Below, one piece after another: positions 8,091 through 12,465 of a DNA stretch of 12,465 nucleotides. Made by a program: the position numbers and the translations under genes. The stretch is from Alphaproteobacteria bacterium UBA3768. Its GTDB lineage: Bacteria; Pseudomonadota; Alphaproteobacteria; CAAHEQ01; UBA3637. Where the stretch lies: the NCBI GenBank assembly GCA_002372315.1, contig DFFU01000030.1:1-12465 (forward strand), given 5' to 3'. How positions within the stretch are numbered: the stretch's first letter is position 1; each line of letters opens with the position of its first letter. Under the pieces are notes generated by a model. The model saw only the letters and a list, made by a program, of their open reading frames with translations. It was not told the origin of the DNA and made no database searches.

Positions 8091-8113
8091 TTTATCCTCT
8101 CTTTCATTATAAT
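8085..8113 (+). promoter_or_regulatory. Putative promoter of hemW
   Basis: TTGCAT (8085-8090) is followed by a 17-base spacer and a perfect TATAAT (8108-8113), so transcription would start near 8120 with a leader of about 30 bases. The -35 half covers the start codon of hpf on the other strand. The -10 is part of an 8-bp palindrome ATTATAAT (8106-8113), which reads the same on both strands. Confidence 0.5.
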
Positions 8114-8119
8114 GTCATC

Positions 8120-8148
8120 ACAATAGCTTTTTTTTATGGAATTGTCAA
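8120..8148 (-). promoter_or_regulatory. Putative sigma70 promoter of hpf-ptsN-rnhA
   Basis: On the minus strand a consensus TTGACA (8148-8143) is followed after exactly 17 bases by TATTGT (8125-8120), four of six matches to the -10 box. Transcription would start near 8113 and give a leader of about 23 bases. The -35 box lies immediately before the hemW start codon. A second minus-strand TATAAT at 8111-8106 has no matching -35. Confidence 0.5.
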
Positions 8149-8149
8149 G

Positions 8150-9202
8150 ATGTCAGATTTTGGACTTTATATTCATTGGCCGTATTGTTTATCTAAGTGC
8201 CCGTATTGTGATTTTGCCAGTACAAAAATTCATGGAGATTTGGAAATATTAAAGGGGGGCTATTTACGGGATATACAAAAAGCACCATCAGGAAATCTGA
8301 CAAGCATTTATTTTGGCGGGGGAACACCCAGTTTAATGAATGCTGATTTTTTAGATTTTCTTATGAATCAAATCCATCAAAAATGGACGGTAGTTCAAAA
8401 TGCAGAAATAACAATGGAAGCCAATCCTGATGCGATTGATTTTGAAAAAATGAAAATTTTTAAATCCATGGGAATTAACAGGTTATCTGTGGGTGTACAA
8501 TCGTTAAATGAAGATCATTTAAAGTTTTTGGGGCGCCAACATAGTGTTCGTTCAGCTGTTAAATGTGTTGAAAATGCACAAAATACTTTCCCAAAGGTAA
8601 ATATGGATTTGATTTATGCCTTGCCACATCAAAATCTTAAAGGTTGGGAAAGAGAATTAAAGCAAGCTTTAAAAATGGGACTTATGCATTATTCGCTTTA
8701 TCAATTGACGATAGAAAAAGGGACTGTTTTTTACCATTGTGGCCAAAAAACATGTTCGGATATTCAGGCGCGCCGTCTTTATATTTTAACAGATGAAATT
8801 ATGAGACAAGCAAAAATTCCGGCTTATGAGGTTTCTAATTATGCACATAGGGGATTTGAAAGTCAGCATAATATGTTGTATTGGACAGGACAAGATTATA
8901 TTGGTATTGGACCCGCTGCAGCAGGGCGTGTGTTGGGCTATGCTACACAAAACGCACGCTCAGTGGGAGCATGGCTACGACAAGAAACAACAAAAGAAAA
9001 GCTCACGGATGCTCAAATTCAAATGGAACATTTATTGATGGGGCTGAGATTGCGCCAACGATTTTATCCCACACAAAATCTTAATCCTCAGGCCATTGCT
9101 CAGGCAAGGTTGAGGGGGTGGTTGATTCAAACTGATCAAGGGATTCAACCGACACTTCAGGGGATTTTAATGTTAAATCAGTTAATTCAGATGTTGGCGT
9201 AA
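8150..9202 (+). CDS. hemW: HemW-type radical SAM protein (heme chaperone family)
   Basis: A 350-residue radical SAM protein of the HemW group, long misannotated as oxygen-independent coproporphyrinogen oxidase; characterised members bind heme and may deliver it to target proteins. The iron-sulfur cluster motif is C13-x3-C17-x2-C20 within YIHWPYCLSKCPYCDF, and the aromatic after the second cysteine spacing fits the family. The SAM-binding GGGTPS is at 56-61. Further family signatures are the MEANPD segment, RLSVGVQSL, YEVSNYA and HNMLYW. A winged-helix-like C-terminus (RGWLIQTDQGIQPTLQG) completes the fold. It is slightly shorter than E. coli HemW (378). The Shine-Dalgarno is weak (GGA only). 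The final 40 codons are antisense to the tail of the LpoA-like gene. Confidence 0.93.
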   Translation: MSDFGLYIHWPYCLSKCPYCDFASTKIHGDLEILKGGYLRDIQKAPSGNLTSIYFGGGTPSLMNADFLDFLMNQIHQKWTVVQNAEITMEANPDAIDFEKMKIFKSMGINRLSVGVQSLNEDHLKFLGRQHSVRSAVKCVENAQNTFPKVNMDLIYALPHQNLKGWERELKQALKMGLMHYSLYQLTIEKGTVFYHCGQKTCSDIQARRLYILTDEIMRQAKIPAYEVSNYAHRGFESQHNMLYWTGQDYIGIGPAAAGRVLGYATQNARSVGAWLRQETTKEKLTDAQIQMEHLLMGLRLRQRFYPTQNLNPQAIAQARLRGWLIQTDQGIQPTLQGILMLNQLIQMLA

Positions 9203-10403
9203 CTTCAATTTCCTTAGGATTCATTGGCAAATCAAATTCTTCAGCAGCAGGTTGAATTTCAATGGCGTTTCTGCCTTTTTTTTGAACCAAACGCATCGCA
9301 CGATTATTGGTGCCGTCTGCATTTAAACGAATCAATCCATTCACTCCCCTATAACTATCCATATTTTGTAAGTCACTTAAATTGACAATTCCATGTGGGG
9401 ATAGTTCGGCTACCCAGTTGACGGAATCGTAGGCCAGTTCCGCCAAACGAGAAGGTTGGTTGCCGAAAATTTGCATGTACTGGCGTGTAAAATAAGAAGA
9501 CGAATTAGTGGATAAATCCATGAATAGCATATTGTTGAGCATGGGGTCTTTTATGGATTTAACACTGGTCAAGGTATAGATGGGAAAAACTTTCGGTGTG
9601 ACATCATAAAAAGCCAATATTGCCATCAATTGACTTAAACGAACGCCTTCTTCAAAAACAAATAAACTGTCAAAGTCAACACGTTCTTGAATGGGGGTTG
9701 CCAAAATTTCTTCTTCCTCTGGGGTCAAATCTTTCTTTTTAATGTCTACCATTTTGGGCAAAATCTTTAAAACGGAAGGGGTCATGTTTTCTTCTTTTTC
9801 GCTATATAGAGCGTATTTTGTTAGTGTCATTCCTGGACATTTTTTAATAGTGCTATCCAAAGTATTCATTACAATTTGACCTACTTTATTTTCGGGACCA
9901 ATAGCCGCTAATCTGAATTGTCCATTTTCACAAGCATATCGTACCATTTGTTCAATTTGATCGGAAATTAAAACAGCGAAAGAGGTGTGGTTATTATTTA
10001 ATAAGGTACTATCAGAAGTATAGCTAAGGACACGACTGCTTAAAGTCGGTAAGGCAGCAAGTTCAGATGCAAAAACTGGTCCCAAAATCATATTTGAATT
10101 TTGGGCCTCTGCCCAGCGATAAGCCTCTTTGGCACCTTCTGGGGTTCCCTTTGTATCAAAAAAAAGCATTTTGATGGGAGCATCCTGATTTTTCTGTAAA
10201 GCGATAAGAGCGGCGTTTTGCATATCTATGCCCGTTTGTTCTTGTTTACCAGACAGAGGTAAAAGCATAGACACTGTCGTTGTTTGTTGCGTGGGTGTAA
10301 TGGGCGCATTCAAGGTGTTTTCTGTATGAAAAAAAGAAGAAATTTTAGGCGCGTTGGTACAACTTGTACAAATGAGCAGTAACAAAATCCATAATCTTTT
10401 CAT
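9081..10403 (-). CDS. LpoA-like penicillin-binding protein activator lipoprotein
   Basis: A 440-residue predicted lipoprotein. Residues 1-14 are a hydrophobic signal with a cysteine at 15 (ICTSC) as the likely lipidation site; the lipobox is non-standard because of Cys at -3. From about 43 (VSMLLPLSGKQEQTGIDMQNA) to about 375 the sequence follows the periplasmic-binding-protein type 1 fold used by LpoA and related amino-acid-binding proteins. In E. coli, LpoA activates PBP1A from the outer membrane. The large N-terminal TPR-like domain of E. coli LpoA (678 residues) is absent. The position next to rsmI and yraN matches the conserved rsmI-lpoA-yraN neighbourhood and is the main support for the name. 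AAGGAG lies 5 bases before the ATG. The acidic Ser/Thr/Pro-rich tail (about 401-440) is encoded antisense to hemW. Confidence 0.8.
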   Translation of the reverse strand: MKRLWILLLLICTSCTNAPKISSFFHTENTLNAPITPTQQTTTVSMLLPLSGKQEQTGIDMQNAALIALQKNQDAPIKMLFFDTKGTPEGAKEAYRWAEAQNSNMILGPVFASELAALPTLSSRVLSYTSDSTLLNNNHTSFAVLISDQIEQMVRYACENGQFRLAAIGPENKVGQIVMNTLDSTIKKCPGMTLTKYALYSEKEENMTPSVLKILPKMVDIKKKDLTPEEEEILATPIQERVDFDSLFVFEEGVRLSQLMAILAFYDVTPKVFPIYTLTSVKSIKDPMLNNMLFMDLSTNSSSYFTRQYMQIFGNQPSRLAELAYDSVNWVAELSPHGIVNLSDLQNMDSYRGVNGLIRLNADGTNNRAMRLVQKKGRNAIEIQPAAEEFDLPMNPKEIEVTPTSELTDLTLKSPEVSVESLDQFESTTPSTLPEQWPED

Positions 10404-10431
10404 GAAAACTCCTTTTGTTTTTATTGAAGTT

Positions 10432-10460
10432 ATGCTATACTAGTTTACAGTTTTTTTCAA
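10432..10460 (-). promoter_or_regulatory. Putative promoter of the LpoA-like gene
   Basis: On the minus strand TTGAAA (10460-10455) is separated by 17 bases from TAGCAT (10437-10432), four of six -10 matches. The leader would be about 22 bases and ends in a good AAGGAG site. The -10 shares bases with the divergent rsmI promoter, so the two could compete for polymerase. Confidence 0.4.
10433..10441 (+). promoter_or_regulatory. Extended -10 promoter of rsmI operon
   Basis: TGCTATACT carries the extended -10 TG (10433-10434) and TATACT (10436-10441), five of six consensus matches, with no convincing -35. Transcription would start near 10448, giving a leader of about 36 bases before the rsmI ATG. 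Confidence 0.5.
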
Positions 10461-10483
10461 GGGGCTTTTTAAAAGGAGTAAGG

Positions 10484-11299
10484 ATGCTTTATTTAGTGGC
10501 AACACCGATTGGAAATTTGGGGGACTTTTCGCCACGAGCGCGTGAAGTTTTGGAAAAAGTGGATGTCGTCGCTTGTGAAGATACACGTACCAGTCATCAG
10601 CTTTTTTCATTATTGGGTGTGCGTGTTAAAAAAACAATAGCTTACCATGATTTTAATGAAGAAAAATCTGTACCCACTTTAATAGAAAAACTACAATCTG
10701 GGTTGGATATGGCTTTAGTGTCAGATGCGGGAATGCCGCTGATTTCGGATCCAGGTTATAAATTGGTTCATGCTTGTCGGTTGGCTGGGATTGAAGTTAC
10801 CAGTGTTCCCGGTGCAAATGCCCTTTTAACAGCATTACAATTATCGGGGCTTCCCACAAACGCTTTTTATTTTGGTGGTTTTTTGCCCCCTAAAAAAACA
10901 CAGCGAGAAAAAACTTTACAAGACTTATCAAATTTGTCTGCCACTTTGATTTTTTATGAAACAGCCAATCGTTTGGTTGATGTATTGGAAAGTTTATATC
11001 AAGTTTTTGGGGATCGATTGGTGGCTGTGGTGCGTGAAATTACCAAAAAATTTGAACAAACAAAAATTGGGAAAATCACAGAATTATTGGATTTTTATGC
11101 CCAAAATGGTACCCCCAAAGGAGAAATTGTTTTGGTGGTTCAAGGAAGTGATGAAAAAAAACAAAAAATGTCGAATGTATCTATTACCGATTTGCGGACT
11201 TTTTTGTCGGCCAAAGATACCGCTCAAGTTTTATCCCTTATACAAAACATCAGCAAAAAGGAAGCTTATGCGCAAGTTTTGGAACACGACAAATTATAA
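10484..11299 (+). CDS. rsmI: 16S rRNA (cytidine-1402 2'-O)-methyltransferase
   Basis: RsmI methylates the ribose of C1402 in 16S rRNA, in the P site of the decoding centre, using SAM; together with RsmH it tunes start-codon fidelity. The 271-residue product (E. coli 286) is a tetrapyrrole-methylase fold protein. It shows the family motifs in order: LYLVATPIGNLGD at the N-terminus, CEDTR near 32-36, SDAGMPLISDPG near 86-97, VPGANALLTALQLSGLP near 111-127 and FGGFLPPK near 132-139. AAGGAG five bases before the ATG at 10484 decides the start. An in-frame TTG at 10415 would lie upstream of the promoter. The gene heads an operon and overlaps the next reading frame by 32 bases. Confidence 0.96.
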   Translation: MLYLVATPIGNLGDFSPRAREVLEKVDVVACEDTRTSHQLFSLLGVRVKKTIAYHDFNEEKSVPTLIEKLQSGLDMALVSDAGMPLISDPGYKLVHACRLAGIEVTSVPGANALLTALQLSGLPTNAFYFGGFLPPKKTQREKTLQDLSNLSATLIFYETANRLVDVLESLYQVFGDRLVAVVREITKKFEQTKIGKITELLDFYAQNGTPKGEIVLVVQGSDEKKQKMSNVSITDLRTFLSAKDTAQVLSLIQNISKKEAYAQVLEHDKL

Positions 11300-12209
11300 A
11301 GCGGGTCATAGAGCCGAAAAATGGGCGCTGTTTTGGTTACGCTTCAAAGGCTATCAATTGGTGGCTAAAAATTTTATGGTAGGGAAGGGAACGGGCGCTG
11401 GTGAGGTGGACTTGATTGTGCGGCGAGGAAAAACTTTGGTGTTTGTTGAAGTTAAAAAAAGACCTGACGAAATAACGGCCCTCAATGCGATACGTCCGCA
11501 AAATCAAAAACGCATTGAGCGGACTAGTCAAGTTTTTCTATCGCGTTTTCCACAATATCAAAATTATCAAGTGCGTTATGATGTTGTGATGGTAACACAG
11601 GGATTACCCAAGCATTTACCCAATGCGTGGCGACCCTTTTGTTTTCTTTTTTTGTTGCTTTTCTTATCCGCATGTCAGATGTGGGGAACAATGATCAGCG
11701 GCATCCATTCTTTAACAACAGTCATTTCTGATGATCGTCCTTTAAATGAAGATGCATCGGATATTGCGCTTTATACAAAAATTCGTGAGCGCTTAGCCCA
11801 AAGGGATATTAAATCTGTTTTGGATGTTCAGTTGACGGTTTTTCGTGGTTCTGTTTTATTGACAGGGGCTTTGCCCAATTATGATGAAGTGGCAGAGACA
11901 GTTGAAAAGGTTTGGCAAACACCAGGGGTCAATTACGTTTATAATTATATCCGTGTGGGACAGACGTTAGATACAGTTCAAACCAGCGAAGAGATTGCAC
12001 TTTCCAGTTCTATTCGTACAAGGTTGACACTGACCGAAGGAATTAAATCATCTAATTACAAATTGGTATTGGAAAATGGTACTGTTTACGTAATGGGGCT
12101 TAAAAAAGATGCTGAAGAATGGCAAAAAGCCCGTGCTGTGATTGCCGATACCTATGGTGTGGATAAAATAATCTGCCTAATGCAAAATATGCCCAAAGAA
12201 GAAAAATAA
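11268..12209 (+). CDS. yraN: YraN-family protein joined in frame to a two-BON-domain lipoprotein
   Basis: One uninterrupted 313-codon frame carries two proteins that are normally separate. Residues 1-122 are a complete YraN (UPF0102) domain with the restriction-endonuclease-like core GEVDLI (D48) and FVEVKKR (E61, K63), ending in the family's usual RYDVV...HLPNAWRP. YraN's role is not established, though its fold suggests DNA cleavage or processing. Residues 124-136 are then a lipoprotein signal (hydrophobic run, LSAC lipobox, C136), followed by two BON domains at about 167-231 and 244-308, as in the outer-membrane lipoprotein DolP. The ATG at 11268 has AAGGA at 5-base spacing inside rsmI. 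No stop codon separates the halves. It could be a true fusion cut by signal peptidase II, two overlapping products, or a base error that removed a stop. Confidence 0.85.
   Translation: MRKFWNTTNYKAGHRAEKWALFWLRFKGYQLVAKNFMVGKGTGAGEVDLIVRRGKTLVFVEVKKRPDEITALNAIRPQNQKRIERTSQVFLSRFPQYQNYQVRYDVVMVTQGLPKHLPNAWRPFCFLFLLLFLSACQMWGTMISGIHSLTTVISDDRPLNEDASDIALYTKIRERLAQRDIKSVLDVQLTVFRGSVLLTGALPNYDEVAETVEKVWQTPGVNYVYNYIRVGQTLDTVQTSEEIALSSSIRTRLTLTEGIKSSNYKLVLENGTVYVMGLKKDAEEWQKARAVIADTYGVDKIICLMQNMPKEEK
11589..12209 (+). other. Possible separate start of the BON-domain (DolP-like) lipoprotein
   Basis: If the lipoprotein is made on its own, the last in-frame ATG before its signal peptide is codon 108 of the joined frame, at 11589. 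It would give a 206-residue protein, close to E. coli DolP (191). The signal would have a 16-residue n-region containing K and R, a hydrophobic core CFLFLLLFL and the lipobox LSAC. DolP-type proteins sit in the inner leaflet of the outer membrane and maintain envelope integrity through two BON domains that bind phospholipid. No Shine-Dalgarno precedes this ATG. Another ATG, at 11623-11625, is one frame off and would need a shift at the T7 run (11647-11653) to enter the BON frame. Confidence 0.5.
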
Positions 12210-12349
12210 CGGTTAAATTCACATGTCATGTTGAGTGCTTCTGTAATATTGGTTTAAAGTGTAAAGATAGTCTTCAATAAAATACCCAAAAAAAATTTAT
12301 GATTTCTACACCAAAAGCGAGAAATATAATTATAAATAATATTTTATGG
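12210..12349. other. AT-rich intergenic stretch
   Basis: About 140 bases of A/T-rich sequence without a plausible gene. I see no convincing terminator hairpin after the BON gene. A 10-bp palindrome TATAATTATA lies at 12325-12334, but in such sequence it may be chance. Confidence 0.5.
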
Positions 12350-12378
12350 TTGCAATTTGTATGAAAAGTACCTATAAG
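12350..12378 (+). promoter_or_regulatory. Putative promoter of the ribbon-helix-helix gene
   Basis: TTGCAA (12350-12355) and TATAAG (12373-12378) are separated by 17 bases, matching four and five of six consensus positions. Transcription would begin near 12385, leaving a leader of about 17 bases. An inverted repeat GTATG-A-CATAC (12378-12388) covers the expected start point. Confidence 0.5.
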
Positions 12379-12401
12379 TATGACATACAAAGGAGGTATA
12401 A

Positions 12402-12465
12402 ATGTTAGTATGTAAAAATGTGATAGTGAATGGTCGTAGAACAAGTATGCGCTTGGACCGTGAAA
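12402..12465 (+). CDS. Ribbon-helix-helix domain protein, N-terminus (partial)
   Basis: Only the first 21 codons are in the window (MLVCKNVIVNGRRTSMRLDRE). The pattern of a short strand, then NGRRTSMRL and an acidic-basic turn, matches the start of the small alphaproteobacterial ribbon-helix-helix proteins, in which this strand pairs in a dimer to contact DNA; they are usually under 120 residues and of unknown target. The ATG at 12402 is preceded at 5-base spacing by AAGGAGG (12390-12396), the best ribosome binding site in the window, so high translation is likely. With so little sequence the family call is tentative. Confidence 0.65.
   Translation, partial: MLVCKNVIVNGRRTSMRLDRE

Noticed and set aside
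8826..9084. Two short plus-strand frames within hemW
   Set aside because: They are out-of-frame shadows of hemW without domain or start signals.
10956..11267. Upstream extension of the YraN frame to 10956
   Set aside because: This part is rsmI read in another frame; the ATG at 11268 has a good ribosome binding site and begins the YraN domain.
12210..12349. Possible terminator, small RNA or attachment site after the BON gene
   Set aside because: Only four-base inverted repeats (ACAT/ATGT) and an AT palindrome are seen, with no GC-rich stem or T-tract.
1..12465. Mobile element, CRISPR array, tRNA or defence island
   Set aside because: No transposase or integrase motifs, no regularly spaced repeats and no tRNA-like cloverleaf; all genes are envelope or housekeeping genes.

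Overview
The window looks like chromosomal housekeeping DNA from an AT-rich alphaproteobacterium. The evidence is a long-form hibernation factor gene next to ptsN, a YraN/BON/RsmI/LpoA-type cluster, a ScsB-type N-terminal domain, and the start of an RNA-binding-style ribbon-helix-helix gene. Low GC, A/T-rich codon use and tight, overlapping genes suggest a lineage with a reduced genome, such as a Holosporales- or Rickettsiales-like one. That placement is an inference from gene content and composition, not a phylogenetic result. I see no mobile element, CRISPR array, tRNA or rRNA.

Layout from left to right. Positions 1-4380 hold the end of rpoB and all of rpoC, closed by a strong terminator at 4398-4423. 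infC follows on the minus strand and probably starts at a non-canonical AUC. Divergent from it is a 540-residue membrane protein with a ScsB/DsbD-like periplasmic domain, whose mRNA may be leaderless. Its 3' end overlaps rnhA, the last gene of a minus-strand hpf-ptsN-rnhA operon. hemW runs divergently from hpf, and the two genes have interleaved promoters. hemW overlaps, tail to tail, a minus-strand lipoprotein gene of the penicillin-binding protein activator (LpoA-like) type. A shared divergent promoter region separates that gene from rsmI. rsmI overlaps a reading frame that joins YraN to a two-BON-domain lipoprotein with no stop codon between them. The window ends in the first 21 codons of a ribbon-helix-helix gene with its own promoter and a near-perfect ribosome binding site.

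How the genes work together: rpoBC and infC supply transcription and translation initiation. hpf controls ribosome hibernation and ptsN is the terminal PTS-Ntr phosphocarrier. rnhA removes RNA-DNA hybrids, hemW is a heme-related radical SAM protein, and rsmI modifies 16S rRNA. The LpoA-like and BON lipoproteins belong to the cell envelope; in E. coli their counterparts lie in the same neighbourhood (rsmI, lpoA, yraN, diaA, dolP), here without diaA.

The most unusual features are the stopless yraN-BON frame, two convergent overlaps of more than 100 bp that lie in the same antisense phase, the AUC start of infC, and the promoter that leaves no room for a leader on the ScsB-like gene. I found no clear new multi-gene system such as a defence or secretion island.
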